From positions 47,367-111,366 of the forward strand of contig NZ_BAMW01000026.1 of NCBI RefSeq assembly GCF_000963945.1: a stretch of DNA of 64,000 nt, read 5' to 3'. Position 1 is the stretch's first letter; each line of letters opens with the position of its first letter. The position numbers and the translations under genes are program-made. The notes below the pieces were generated by a model. That model did no database searches. It was not told where the DNA came from and was given only the letters and a program-made list of their open reading frames with translations. This document shows positions 30,401-40,180 of this stretch, one piece after another. The stretch comes from Acetobacter indonesiensis. GTDB lineage: Bacteria > Pseudomonadota > Alphaproteobacteria > Acetobacterales > Acetobacteraceae.

Positions 30401-32245
30401 TCAAACCTGTTCAAGCTGGTCTATGAAGCCTGAAATAACATCCAGCCCCTTGCGCCAGAAGGTCGGGTCTGACGCATCAAGCCCGAATGGAGCCAGAAGT
30501 TCCTTATGACGCAGGGTGCCACCGGCTTCCAGCATGGCAATATATTTATCCTGAAAACCGGAAGCGCCGTCTTTGAATACGCCATACAGGGCGTTCACCA
30601 GACAATCCCCAAACGCATAGGCGTAAACATAGAACGGTGAGTGAATGAAGTGCGGAATATATGCCCAGAACACATCGTAATCAGACGTGAAGTTAAAGGC
30701 CGGACCAAGGCTTTCAGTCTGCACATCCCGCCAGATTTCACCAATCCGTTCTGGCAGCAGTTCACCCGTTTTCCGTTCATCATGCACACGGGTTTCAAAT
30801 TCGTAGAACGCAATCTGGCGCACTACGGTGTTGAGCATGTCTTCAACTTTGCCCGCCAGCAACGTGCGTTTGCGCGCCGGGTCTTTTTCAGCATCCAGCA
30901 AAGACTGAAAGGTCAGCATTTCACCAAACACACTGGCCGTTTCAGCCAGTGTCAGCGGTGTATTAGACATAAAATAGCCCTGCTTGGCCGCAAGGACCTG
31001 ATGCACGCCATGCCCAAGTTCATGCGCCAATGTCATGACGTCACGGGTACGGCCATGATAGTTCAGCAAAATGAACGGATGGGCAGACGGAACAGTTGGA
31101 TGCGCAAAAGCGCCAGGTGATTTACCCGGTGCAGGGGGCACGTCAATCCAAGGTTTGGTCAGGAATGTCTTGATGACCGCGCCCATACGCGGGTCGAAGC
31201 CATCATAAGCGGTCTGAACAATCTGCTTGGCTTCATCCCACGGAATTTTGCGGTCTTCACAACCGGGCAGCGGAGCGTTGCGGTCCCAATGCTCCAGTTT
31301 TTCAAGCCCCATCCATTTGGCTTTCAGGGCGTAATAGCGATGCGCCAGCCGTGGATAATCCTGCCGCACGGCAGACACCAGCGCATCGACAACCTCATCT
31401 TCCACCATGTTAGACAGATTGCGGGACGAAGTTGGCCGCGCATAATGCCGCAGGCCGTCCGAAATTGATTTATCCTTGGCCAGTGTATTCGTAATCAAAG
31501 CAAACAGACGGATATTCGCGCCAAAAACAGCACCAACGGCCTTGCCAGCCTGTTCACGCACGGCACGGTCGCTATCTGAAAGACGGTTAAGCGCCTCACC
31601 CACCGTCACGTCTTTGCCATCGAGCGTGACACGCAGGGCGGCGATTGTTTCATCAAACAGGCGGGACCAAGACTGCGCACCTGTAACAGATTTTTCCAGC
31701 AGTACCTTTTCCACTTCATCAGAAAGCTGATGAGGGCGGAACAGGCGCGTATCCCGCAAAAAGGGTTGCCAGTGCGCCAGTGCCGGGTCTTGCAGCTTCT
31801 GTTCCAGCGCTGCGTCATCAATGCGATTCAGTTCCAGCGTGAAGAACAGCAGGTGCGCTGAAATATCTGTCAGTCGTTCATTGATAGACTGACTAAAGCG
31901 ACTAATGGCCGCATCGGATGAATTGGCCGCAAACAGCAGGGACGCATAGGACCCCGCCTTGCCCATCAGTTCCTCAATTTCCTCCCCCTCCGAAATGGCT
32001 TTTGCCAGATCAGCACCTGAAAGACCGGCCAGCTTGCCCTGATACCGGGCAGCAAATGCTTCTGCCTGTTGTGCAGCGTTATCCAAATCCTGCTTCAGGG
32101 TTGGATCATCCATCCCGGCATACAGGGCCGAAAGGTCCCACCGTGGCAGGGATGAAGCTTCATCAGAAGCAGAGGAAGACACAGCCGTTTCAGCGGCCAG
32201 AGCCGGAAACTGCTGAAAGCGGGGAAAGAGCGTCGTGTGTTGCAT
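30401..32245 (-). CDS. pepF: Oligoendopeptidase F family metallopeptidase (M3)
   Basis: The 614-residue cytosolic zinc peptidase has the gluzincin motif HELGHGVHQ (about residue 407) and a second conserved segment around LAETASVFGEM that supplies the zinc-binding Glu. PepF enzymes degrade oligopeptides of about 6-17 residues. ATG 32245 is preferred because the upstream 20 codons are atypical and the protein start (MQHTTLFPRFQ) looks like the family, although a strong ribosome-binding site is not seen. It precedes the ABC1 kinase gene by 3 bases. Confidence 0.92.
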   Translation of the reverse strand: MQHTTLFPRFQQFPALAAETAVSSSASDEASSLPRWDLSALYAGMDDPTLKQDLDNAAQQAEAFAARYQGKLAGLSGADLAKAISEGEEIEELMGKAGSYASLLFAANSSDAAISRFSQSINERLTDISAHLLFFTLELNRIDDAALEQKLQDPALAHWQPFLRDTRLFRPHQLSDEVEKVLLEKSVTGAQSWSRLFDETIAALRVTLDGKDVTVGEALNRLSDSDRAVREQAGKAVGAVFGANIRLFALITNTLAKDKSISDGLRHYARPTSSRNLSNMVEDEVVDALVSAVRQDYPRLAHRYYALKAKWMGLEKLEHWDRNAPLPGCEDRKIPWDEAKQIVQTAYDGFDPRMGAVIKTFLTKPWIDVPPAPGKSPGAFAHPTVPSAHPFILLNYHGRTRDVMTLAHELGHGVHQVLAAKQGYFMSNTPLTLAETASVFGEMLTFQSLLDAEKDPARKRTLLAGKVEDMLNTVVRQIAFYEFETRVHDERKTGELLPERIGEIWRDVQTESLGPAFNFTSDYDVFWAYIPHFIHSPFYVYAYAFGDCLVNALYGVFKDGASGFQDKYIAMLEAGGTLRHKELLAPFGLDASDPTFWRKGLDVISGFIDQLEQV

Positions 32246-32327
32246 GGGGTTACTGTAACCCGCAATTTTGCGCGATGCGAGCCTGTAGAATGCAAGGCCG
32301 ATCACACTGCAAACACAACGGGCGGGG

Positions 32328-32357
32328 AGAAAGCTTTCGCCCCCTGCCCCGCCCGTT
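32328..32357. terminator. Terminator after gltB
   Basis: An 11-bp perfect stem (aacgggcgggg / ccccgcccgtt) with an 8-base loop lies about 24 bases after the gltB stop on the minus strand, with TTGTGTTT following on that strand. Confidence 0.75.
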
Positions 32358-32380
32358 TTCCGACCAGACGCTAAAGCGTA

Positions 32381-35300
32381 TCAGGCCGACTGTTTTTCAG
32401 CCTCGGCCGGGGCGGTGAACCCGATAATCCGGGCGTATTCCCGCGGTACAATCTGCCAGAAGCGCGGCAGAACCTCGTCCCACTTATGTAGCAGCATGGT
32501 CGCATACGGAGAACCCGTTTCTTCCACATGACGCTCAACAAGGGCTTTCAGCTTATCGGCCCATTCGCCATCGGCAACGCGGGTCCAGAGCAGAGACTCC
32601 GGATTCACCTTGCGTTCAAAGCTGTTGTCATCATCCAGCACGAAGGCCATGCCGCCCGTGAATCCAGCGCCAAAGTTATCGCCAATCGCACCAAGGATCA
32701 CCACGGTGCCACCCGTCATGTATTCGCAGGCGTTTGACCCACAGCCTTCAATCACAGCCGTAGCGCCAGAGTTACGCACGGCAAAACGCTCACCCGCCTG
32801 CCCGGCGGCGTAGAGTTCACCCGCAGTCGCGCCATACAGCACCGTGTTGCCGATAATGGCATTCTGGTTGCACACCAGCATGGAGGACGGAGAAGGCCGC
32901 ACCGTTATGGTGGCCCCTGACAGCCCCTTGCCCACGTAATCGTTGGCGTCACCCAGCACTTCCAGCTTGATGCCCTGCACGGCAAACGCACCCAGAGACT
33001 GCCCGGCAGACCCACGCAGACGCACGGTCAGATGCCCCGGTGCCAGCGTTTTCATGCCAAACTGACGCACAATAAGCGAGGACATACGGGTGCCAATGGC
33101 ACGCTGTGTGTTCTGCACATTATAATGCAGTTGCATTTTCTCGCCGTGGTCAAACAGCGGCTTGGCATCCACAATCATCTGTGCATCGAGGGTATCTGGC
33201 ACTTCGTTGCGGCCATCCAGCGTGCAATAGCGCGCAAATGGTCCCGGATCAGCCTGCGACAACAGGGAGTTCAGGTCCAGATCATCCAGATAATCCGCAC
33301 CACGAGAAACCTGACGCAGAAGATCCGTACGGCCAATGACCTCGTTCAGGGTGCGGAAGCCCAGAGAGGCCAGAATGTTACGCACGTCTTCAGCAATGAA
33401 GGAGAACAGGTTGATGACTTTCTCCGGTGTGCCGTCAAACTTCTTGCGCAGTTCTTCATCCTGAGAGCACACGCCAACCGGGCAGGTGTTGGAGTGACAC
33501 TGGCGCACCATGATGCAGCCCATGGCCACAAGGCTGGCTGTGCCAATACCAAATTCTTCAGCACCCAGCATGGCGGCAATCACCACATCACGCCCGGTTT
33601 TGATGCCACCATCCGTGCGCAGCTTCACGCGATGGCGCAGGCGGTTCAGCATCAGCACCTGATGCGTTTCCGCCAGCCCCAATTCCCACGGCAGGCCCGC
33701 ATACTTCACGGATGTCTGCGGGCTGGCACCTGTGCCGCCGGAATGGCCCGAAATCAGGATTGCATCAGCTTTCGCCTTCGCAACACCGGCAGCAATCGTG
33801 CCAATGCCAGAGCGCGCAACCAGCTTTACCGTCACGGTCGCATCCGGGTTGATCTGCTTCAGATCATAAATGAGCTGGGCCAGATCTTCGATCGAGTAAA
33901 TATCGTGATGCGGCGGCGGAGAAATAAGCGCCACACCCGGCGTGGCATGACGCAGCTTGGCAATCAGGCCCGTGACCTTAAAGCCGGGAAGCTGACCGCC
34001 TTCACCCGGTTTCGCACCCTGTGCCACCTTAATTTCCAGTTCGCGGCAATCGTTCAGGTACTGGGCTGTTACCCCGAAGCGACCAGACGCAACCTGTTTA
34101 ATGGCAGAAGACGCGTTGTCCCCATTTGGGCGTGGCTTTGCACGCGCCGGGTCTTCCCCACCTTCACCCGAGTCAGATTTTGCCCCGATCCGGTTCATGG
34201 CGATGGAAAGCGTTTCGTGCGCTTCCGGGCTAAGCGCGCCCAGCGAAATAGCCGGGGCAATCAGCCGTTTCCGCAGCAGCGTGATGCTTTCTACTTCGTC
34301 CACCGGGATAGGCGTCCGGCCTTCACGGAAGTCGAGCAGGTCACGCAATGCAACCGGAGGTTGTGCACGCACGGCATCAGCATAGCGTTTGTAAATGGTG
34401 AAGCTGTCTGTCGCCACAGCAGTTTGCAGCATGTGGATCAGACCACCATCAAAGGCGTGCTGCTCTCCACCCCGGCGCATTTTATACAGGCCACCAACCG
34501 GCAGGGTCAGGTGGCTGGCATCCCATGCCTCACCATGGAACGTCTGCACATTGCGGGCGATACCTGGCAAGCCAATACCGGAAATACGGGACGGCATACC
34601 AGGGAAGAACTCGGCCGTCAGCGCACGGGACAGGCCGACAGCTTCAAAGTTACACCCACCGCGATAGGACGCCAGAATCGAAATGCCCATTTTGGACATG
34701 ATTTTCAGCAGGCCCTTATCAACGGCCTTGCGGTAGCGTTCCATACATTCACGCAGGGTCAGCTTACCAAACAACCCACGGCGATGCCGGTCCGCAATAC
34801 ATTCCTGCGCCAGATAGGGGTTAACCGTCGTGGCACCCACCCCGATGGTGACGGCAATGGCATGCACATCAAGCGCTGTCGAGGTGCGGACGTTCAGCGA
34901 TGTAAACGTACGCAGGGAGTTCCGTACCAGATGGGTATGGACCGCAGCAGTCGCCAGAATCATCGGGATATAGGCCCGATCAGCAGACTGGTTTTCATCA
35001 CTCAGGAAGACGTGCGTGCACCCACCGCGCACCGCATCTTCAGCTTCACGCCGGATACGGGCAATGGCTTCACGCAGGCCGGCTTCGCCGTCTTTTACAA
35101 CAAACGTGCAGTCAATCACACAGCCGGACGTACCGCAGAAAGTGCGCAGACCTTCATATTCACCCGATGTCAGAACCGGGCTGGGAAGCTGGAGCATTTC
35201 ACACTGATCAGCCGACTGATCAAGAATGTTCCCCAGATTACCCAGACGGGTGACAAGGCTCATGACCCGTGATTCACGCAGGGAATCGATCGGCGGGTTC

Positions 35301-36940
35301 GTGACCTGACTGAACCCCTGACGGAAATAATGCGCCAACCCGCGATAACGGGGGGACAGAACGGCAAGCGGGGTATCATCCCCCATGGAGCCGATGGCTT
35401 CGCTTGCGGTTTCAACCATCGGGTGCAGGATGGTTTCAAGTTCTTCCAGCGTGGTGCCAACCGCTAGCTGACGACGGCGGAGTTCTTCGGGCTGGTAATG
35501 GACAGGCTCCGTCACATCAGACCGCACGATAGAACCGATTTTCTGAATCCGACCAATCCAGGATGAGAATTCCTGCCGCGAGGCCAGAAGATCCAGCAGC
35601 TCCTCGTTACCGTACAGATGCGGGCGGTGCAGATCGACGCCAATCACTTCACCCGGCCCAAGGCGGCCGCGCTTTACCACATTGGCTTCGGGCACACGCA
35701 CCATGCCGGTTTCAGAACCGACAATCAGCAGATCATCCCCGGTAACGGTATAGCGCAGCGGGCGCAGGCCGGAACGGTCAAGGCCTGCAACAACCCAGCG
35801 TCCATCCGTCGCGCACAGGGCGGCCGGGCCGTCCCACGGTTCCATAACCGCGTTACAATAGGCAAACATATCCCGATGTGCCGGCTTCATGGAGGAATTT
35901 CCCCCCACACTGGCAGGTACCATCAGTGCCTTGGCCGCAGGCGCATCACGCCCAGCAAAGGTCAGCAGTTCAAACACGTTGTCCAATGTTGCGGTATCAG
36001 ACCCGCCAGCTTGCACCAGCGGTTTGATATCATCCATCCACGGATCAAGATCAGGATGAGACAGCCGGGTTTCGTGGCTTTTCATCCAGTTGATATTGCC
36101 GGAAATGGTGTTGATTTCACCATTATGCGCCAGACGACGGAACGGTTGCGCCAGCTTCCATGTCGGGAAGGTGTTGGTGGAATAACGCTGATGATAAATG
36201 GCAAAGCGGCTGACAAAGCGCTTATCCAGCAGGTCTGGATAGAACTCGGTCAGATGTTCCGCCAGGAACATGCCTTTATAGATAATAGACCGACATGACA
36301 GAGAGCAGATATACAGATCAACCTGCGCTGCAATGGCGGCTTTTTCAATTTTACGACGGATGACGTACAGGTCACGCTCAAACACATCCTCTGCCTTACC
36401 GGGCAGGTTGCGGATCATGATCTGTTCAATTTCAGGGCGTGTGGCGTTGGCTTTTTCACCAATGCACGACGTATCAATCGGCACCTGACGCCAGCCATAA
36501 ATGCCGTAACCGAACGCCAGAATTTCGGTTTCAATAATCTGGCGGCACTGTTCCTGCGCGGTCAGGTCCGTTTTGGGCAGAAACACCTGCCCAACGGCAA
36601 TGATGGTATCTTCTTCAGGCTGGTCGCCCGTGCTGGTAATGGCATCGGCAAAGAAATCCTGCGGGATTTCAACGTGAATACCGGCACCATCACCTGTTTT
36701 GCCATCCGCATCCACAGCACCGCGGTGCCAGATGGCGCTAAGGGCGGCAATCCCGGCTTCCACCACGTCACGACGGCGTTTTCCATCAAGCGCGGCAATC
36801 AGGCCAACGCCACAGGAATCGCGTTCATCCGCCGGGTCATAAAGACCTTCCAGCGCGGAGACGTTGCTGTCCCAAGCTTTCAGAAAGTCTTCTGCGCTTT
36901 CACCAGTTCCGGTGTTCGGGAAGTTGTCCATCATTTTCAT
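32381..36940 (-). CDS. gltB: Glutamate synthase (NADPH) large subunit
   Basis: GOGAT converts glutamine and 2-oxoglutarate to two glutamates. The 1519-residue subunit has a propeptide of about 42 residues before the catalytic N-terminal Cys (DERDSCGVGL, C43), a type II glutaminase domain, the central domain, the FMN-binding TIM barrel with SGHSGGTGASPQTSVK, the [3Fe-4S] cysteines (CIMVRQCHSNTCPVGVC) and the C-terminal beta-helix. ATG 36940 overlaps the gltD stop by 4 bases. The order gltD-gltB is the reverse of the more familiar gltBD. Confidence 0.97.
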   Translation of the reverse strand: MKMMDNFPNTGTGESAEDFLKAWDSNVSALEGLYDPADERDSCGVGLIAALDGKRRRDVVEAGIAALSAIWHRGAVDADGKTGDGAGIHVEIPQDFFADAITSTGDQPEEDTIIAVGQVFLPKTDLTAQEQCRQIIETEILAFGYGIYGWRQVPIDTSCIGEKANATRPEIEQIMIRNLPGKAEDVFERDLYVIRRKIEKAAIAAQVDLYICSLSCRSIIYKGMFLAEHLTEFYPDLLDKRFVSRFAIYHQRYSTNTFPTWKLAQPFRRLAHNGEINTISGNINWMKSHETRLSHPDLDPWMDDIKPLVQAGGSDTATLDNVFELLTFAGRDAPAAKALMVPASVGGNSSMKPAHRDMFAYCNAVMEPWDGPAALCATDGRWVVAGLDRSGLRPLRYTVTGDDLLIVGSETGMVRVPEANVVKRGRLGPGEVIGVDLHRPHLYGNEELLDLLASRQEFSSWIGRIQKIGSIVRSDVTEPVHYQPEELRRRQLAVGTTLEELETILHPMVETASEAIGSMGDDTPLAVLSPRYRGLAHYFRQGFSQVTNPPIDSLRESRVMSLVTRLGNLGNILDQSADQCEMLQLPSPVLTSGEYEGLRTFCGTSGCVIDCTFVVKDGEAGLREAIARIRREAEDAVRGGCTHVFLSDENQSADRAYIPMILATAAVHTHLVRNSLRTFTSLNVRTSTALDVHAIAVTIGVGATTVNPYLAQECIADRHRRGLFGKLTLRECMERYRKAVDKGLLKIMSKMGISILASYRGGCNFEAVGLSRALTAEFFPGMPSRISGIGLPGIARNVQTFHGEAWDASHLTLPVGGLYKMRRGGEQHAFDGGLIHMLQTAVATDSFTIYKRYADAVRAQPPVALRDLLDFREGRTPIPVDEVESITLLRKRLIAPAISLGALSPEAHETLSIAMNRIGAKSDSGEGGEDPARAKPRPNGDNASSAIKQVASGRFGVTAQYLNDCRELEIKVAQGAKPGEGGQLPGFKVTGLIAKLRHATPGVALISPPPHHDIYSIEDLAQLIYDLKQINPDATVTVKLVARSGIGTIAAGVAKAKADAILISGHSGGTGASPQTSVKYAGLPWELGLAETHQVLMLNRLRHRVKLRTDGGIKTGRDVVIAAMLGAEEFGIGTASLVAMGCIMVRQCHSNTCPVGVCSQDEELRKKFDGTPEKVINLFSFIAEDVRNILASLGFRTLNEVIGRTDLLRQVSRGADYLDDLDLNSLLSQADPGPFARYCTLDGRNEVPDTLDAQMIVDAKPLFDHGEKMQLHYNVQNTQRAIGTRMSSLIVRQFGMKTLAPGHLTVRLRGSAGQSLGAFAVQGIKLEVLGDANDYVGKGLSGATITVRPSPSSMLVCNQNAIIGNTVLYGATAGELYAAGQAGERFAVRNSGATAVIEGCGSNACEYMTGGTVVILGAIGDNFGAGFTGGMAFVLDDDNSFERKVNPESLLWTRVADGEWADKLKALVERHVEETGSPYATMLLHKWDEVLPRFWQIVPREYARIIGFTAPAEAEKQSA

Positions 36941-38385
36941 CCCTGCTCTGCCACGGCGGCAGCCGGTGCGTTTGCTTTAATCCATGTGTGAATGCGTTCT
37001 GCCGCATCCCGACCATCGCGAATGGCCCACACAACCAGACTGGCCCCGCGCACAATATCCCCTGCGGCAAAAACACCCGGCAGACTGGTCATGAAGCTAT
37101 CCTGCCCCACTTTCAGCGTGCCCCAACGCGAAACGCCCAGTTCTGGTGCATCCCACAGTTGCGGGAGGGGTTCTGGGTCAAACCCCAGCGCCTTGATGAC
37201 AAGATCAGCCTCAAGCGTGAAAGAACTGCCTTCCAGCGCTTCAACAGACTGACGGCCTGTCGCATCGGCCATACCCAGCTTCATGCGAATAGCCCGCACG
37301 CCTGTGACGTGATCGTCCCCCACAAAGGCTTCAGGTGCGGCCAGCCATTCAAACTGCACGCCCTCTTCTTCCGCATTTTTCACTTCACGGGCAGAGCCTG
37401 GCATATTGGCCTTGTCACGCCGATACAGGCATTTGACCGACTTCGCCCCCTGACGAATGGCGGTGCGCACGCAATCCATTGCGGTATCACCCCCACCCAG
37501 CACCACCACGTTCTTGCCTGCGGCATCCAGAGCCTTGGCATCGTCTGGCAGGGTATCACCCAGAGAACGACGGTTAGAAGCCGTCAGGTAATCAAGCGCA
37601 CGTTCAATGCCGACAAGGCCTGCACCCGGGCCGCCAATTTCGCGGGATTTATAAACGCCGGTTGCAATCAGAACAGCCTGATGCCGGTTGCGTAGTTCGG
37701 CAAAGGCCAGTTCGTCCGCGCCGCTGCCGATCCCCTGCCCCAGATGAAACGTGACACCGCTTTCAACCAGCAGGGCGTGGCGACGCGCGACAATTTCCTT
37801 TTCAAGTTTGAAGCCAGGGATACCGTAAACCAGCAAGCCGCCCACGCGGTCATACCGATCATACACATGCACCTGATACCCCATGGCGCGCAGACGTTCC
37901 GCCGCAGCAAGACCAGCAGGGCCAGCACCGACAATCCCGACAGATTCTGCGCGTTCAGTTACCGGACGGGTGGGTTTGACCCAGCCATTTTCAAAAGCGG
38001 TATCAGTAATATAGCGCTCGACTGCACCAATGGTAACACTTTCAAATCCGGGTTCGATAACGCAGTTGCCTTCGCACAGGCGGTCCTGCGGGCAGATGCG
38101 GCCACAGATTTCAGGAAAGGTGTTGGTTGCGGAAGAAATCTCATATGCTTCTTCCAGCCGTCCGTTAGCCGTCAGCATCAACCAGTCCGGGATGTTGTTC
38201 CCCAACGGACAATGAACGGAACAGAAGGGCACGCCGCACTGCGAGCACCGGCTGGCTTGCTCGGTCGCTTCAACAGGCTGAAAATCTTCATAAATTTCAT
38301 TGAAGTCGGCGCGCCGGTCTTGTGCGGTCCGTTTTTCAGGCTGCTTCTGCGCAACAGAGATAAATTTGAGCATCGGTGTGGTCAT
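36937..38385 (-). CDS. gltD: Glutamate synthase small subunit
   Basis: The 482-residue subunit delivers electrons from NADPH through FAD and two [4Fe-4S] clusters to GltB. The N-terminal cluster cysteines are CSQCGVPFCSVHC and CGRICPQDRLCEGNC; the FAD site is GIVGAGPAGLAAAERL and the NADPH site VVLGGGDTAMDCVRTA. ATG 38385 follows CAGGAA by about 8 bases and begins MTTPMLKFISVAQ; the frame remains open upstream for 16 codons. It is the first gene of the gltDB operon. Confidence 0.96.
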   Translation of the reverse strand: MTTPMLKFISVAQKQPEKRTAQDRRADFNEIYEDFQPVEATEQASRCSQCGVPFCSVHCPLGNNIPDWLMLTANGRLEEAYEISSATNTFPEICGRICPQDRLCEGNCVIEPGFESVTIGAVERYITDTAFENGWVKPTRPVTERAESVGIVGAGPAGLAAAERLRAMGYQVHVYDRYDRVGGLLVYGIPGFKLEKEIVARRHALLVESGVTFHLGQGIGSGADELAFAELRNRHQAVLIATGVYKSREIGGPGAGLVGIERALDYLTASNRRSLGDTLPDDAKALDAAGKNVVVLGGGDTAMDCVRTAIRQGAKSVKCLYRRDKANMPGSAREVKNAEEEGVQFEWLAAPEAFVGDDHVTGVRAIRMKLGMADATGRQSVEALEGSSFTLEADLVIKALGFDPEPLPQLWDAPELGVSRWGTLKVGQDSFMTSLPGVFAAGDIVRGASLVVWAIRDGRDAAERIHTWIKANAPAAAVAEQG

Positions 38386-38578
38386 GAGGCAATTCCTGGA
38401 AAAAGGGCGCGCCAGACAGACTTCACCCCTCAAAACAAGCGAACATCAGGTAGCGCCTTAGCCCCCGACTTGAAAAGACAGTATTGCTGCCCTTTCTTCG
38501 TTTTTCCTGAAATCAGACCAATTTCACCCTTAAATCTTATACGATTTACATACCAAATCGGACCAATATTACTCTAAC

Positions 38579-39535
38579 TTACTGTTCTGGAACAAGAACA
38601 CCAGAACGACCACCCCCCGCCCGATAGCGGTCAAGATAGAAGGGGACTGTGGTCTGAATGCTACGGGGCGCAATATTCAGATCCGCAAAGCCGGGCTGGC
38701 CGGGGGGCACAACATTATCTTCTGAAAGCATGAGCAACTGGTCACGGGTAATCAGTTTACCCGGCAAACGCTCAAAAATACTTGCCTGAATTTTTGCCAA
38801 TGCAGGCGGCACGGCAAACAGAATCCGGTTGCGCCGCGTCTCCTTCAGTACCCACTGATAAATCTGACGCATGGTCAGCACATTTGGGCCACCCAAAGAC
38901 CAGACTTTACCCGCCAGCGCAGGGTCAAGCGCCACACGTGACACCACATGGGCGACATCCCCAACAAAAACGGGCTGTAACCGCGCGGCAGGCGCATAAA
39001 CCGGCAGAATAGGAAGATAACGAGCCAAAGTGCCGAACAGATTGAAGAAGTGATCATCCGGCCCAAAAATAACGGAAGGCCTGACAAAAGACGCATTGGG
39101 AAGATGTTTACGAACAGCGTCCTCCCCCGCAGCGCGACTGCGACCGTAAGCAGAAGCCGCTGATGGCGATGCGCCCAGCGCAGACATCTGTACAAAGCTG
39201 CCCACCCCGGCCTGCGCGGAGAGGCGAGCCACGCGCTCCGCCCCCTGTACGTTGACAGCTTCCAGCCCCTGTCGGGATGTTGAACCGAGGACAGCAACCA
39301 GATTCACGACAATAGATGCATTTTTGACCACACACGCCACAGACGCATCATCCAGCACCGACGCATAGAAAGGGGCTATCTGCCCAACACGCCCTAATGG
39401 GCGCAGCAACGCCGCGCGATCGGGCCGCCGGCTGGCAACACGCACTGTATAGCCAGCGGCCGCCAGATTCTGCACGACATACTGCCCCACAAAACCGTTT
39501 CCACCCAATACCGTGGCAATCTTGGCTGTGCTCAC
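38579..39535 (-). CDS. NAD(P)-dependent epimerase family protein, complex I NDUFA9-like
   Basis: The 318-residue protein is an atypical short-chain dehydrogenase of the NDUFA9-like subgroup. It has the Rossmann glycine motif GGNGFVGQYVVQNL at the N-terminus and a degenerate catalytic Tyr region (YGRSRAAGEDAV). Bacterial members often sit near respiratory genes and may bind complex I or quinone-related substrates; the role here is unknown. The gene is transcribed alone, ending about 190 bases before gltD. Confidence 0.87.
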   Translation of the reverse strand: MSTAKIATVLGGNGFVGQYVVQNLAAAGYTVRVASRRPDRAALLRPLGRVGQIAPFYASVLDDASVACVVKNASIVVNLVAVLGSTSRQGLEAVNVQGAERVARLSAQAGVGSFVQMSALGASPSAASAYGRSRAAGEDAVRKHLPNASFVRPSVIFGPDDHFFNLFGTLARYLPILPVYAPAARLQPVFVGDVAHVVSRVALDPALAGKVWSLGGPNVLTMRQIYQWVLKETRRNRILFAVPPALAKIQASIFERLPGKLITRDQLLMLSEDNVVPPGQPGFADLNIAPRSIQTTVPFYLDRYRAGGGRSGVLVPEQ

Positions 39536-39845
39536 TTCACACTCTCCTGCTCACATTCGTTTTCTGACGGGCTGCTTCAGAACACGCCACATCATTGGCA
39601 CCAGATGGTCAGCCCATGCTTTACTGAAGGTCACAGCAAAGCACTCTGCCGTTTTCCGGGCACCGCTTCACGCTGCGCGTGCACCGGTCAGGCAGATGAA
39701 TTTCAGTGTGTGCCATTCACCCGCACAGGGCCAGAGCAGGCCACCACACAAATCTGTCAGAATTTTTTATTTTCCCTGTTGACGCCCCCAGACAGTCAGG
39801 GTAAATCCCCCTTCACCAGCCCGGGACACCGGGTTGCCAGTCTGA
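39536..39845. other. Intergenic region before tRNA-Leu
   Basis: This 310-base gap holds the promoter region for the leftward NDUFA9-like gene and the tRNA-Leu promoter. No small gene with a ribosome-binding site was found. Confidence 0.5.
39779..39807 (+). promoter_or_regulatory. Candidate promoter for tRNA-Leu
   Basis: TTGACG (39779-39784) and TAAATC (39802-39807) are separated by 17 bases. The tRNA begins 38 bases after the -10 box, a sensible leader for a tRNA transcript. Confidence 0.55.
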
Positions 39846-39932
39846 GCCCAGATGGCGGAATTGGTAGACGCGCAGGTTTCAGGTATCTGTGGCCGCAAGG
39901 TCGTGGAAGTTCGAGTCTTCTTCTGGGCACCA
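39846..39932 (+). tRNA. tRNA-Leu (anticodon CAG)
   Basis: The 87-base gene folds as a class II tRNA with a long variable arm. The acceptor arm pairs GCCCAGA with TCTGGGC, the anticodon loop is TTCAGGT with anticodon CAG, and CCA is encoded. A strong terminator follows at once. The gene borders the lysis-like cassette on its 3' side, and tRNA 3' ends are common integration sites. Confidence 0.95.
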
Positions 39933-39938
39933 AAAAAA

Positions 39939-39963
39939 AACCACGGTTCGCCGTGGTTTTTTT
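39939..39963 (+). terminator. Terminator of tRNA-Leu
   Basis: The stem ccacgg / ccgtgg, extended by flanking A and T runs, ends in T7 directly after the tRNA. Confidence 0.9.
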
Positions 39964-40180
39964 GTATCTATCGTCTGGCTGAGACGGTCATCTCTCCCCG
40001 TCCCGTTTGCACGATATCTTTCTGAAAAATTATGGCTCTAACAGCGTCTGATCTTATCAAGATCAAAGCATGTTTCCACTAGAACGTCATCTTATCTGGC
40101 ACACGATAGTTATCCCCAGATTCTGCGGATGCTTACGTGGGTAAGCCTGTGGATAGTGGGTACAACCTATGGGGGTTGTG
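39964..40180. other. Spacer between tRNA-Leu and the cassette, with short repeats
   Basis: No gene is seen. Two DnaA-box-like words occur (ttatcccca near 40110, and tgtggatag near 40148, each one base off the consensus). Two short inverted repeats lie nearby: cttac-gtgg-gtaag and acaacc-tatggg-ggttgt. The last could weakly terminate the leftward peptidase transcript. Confidence 0.4.

Noticed and set aside
33032..35272. Long open frame of 746 codons on the plus strand opposite gltB
   Set aside because: It is a shadow of the codon bias of gltB; composition is Arg/His/Gln rich with no domain, and gltB is unmistakable.
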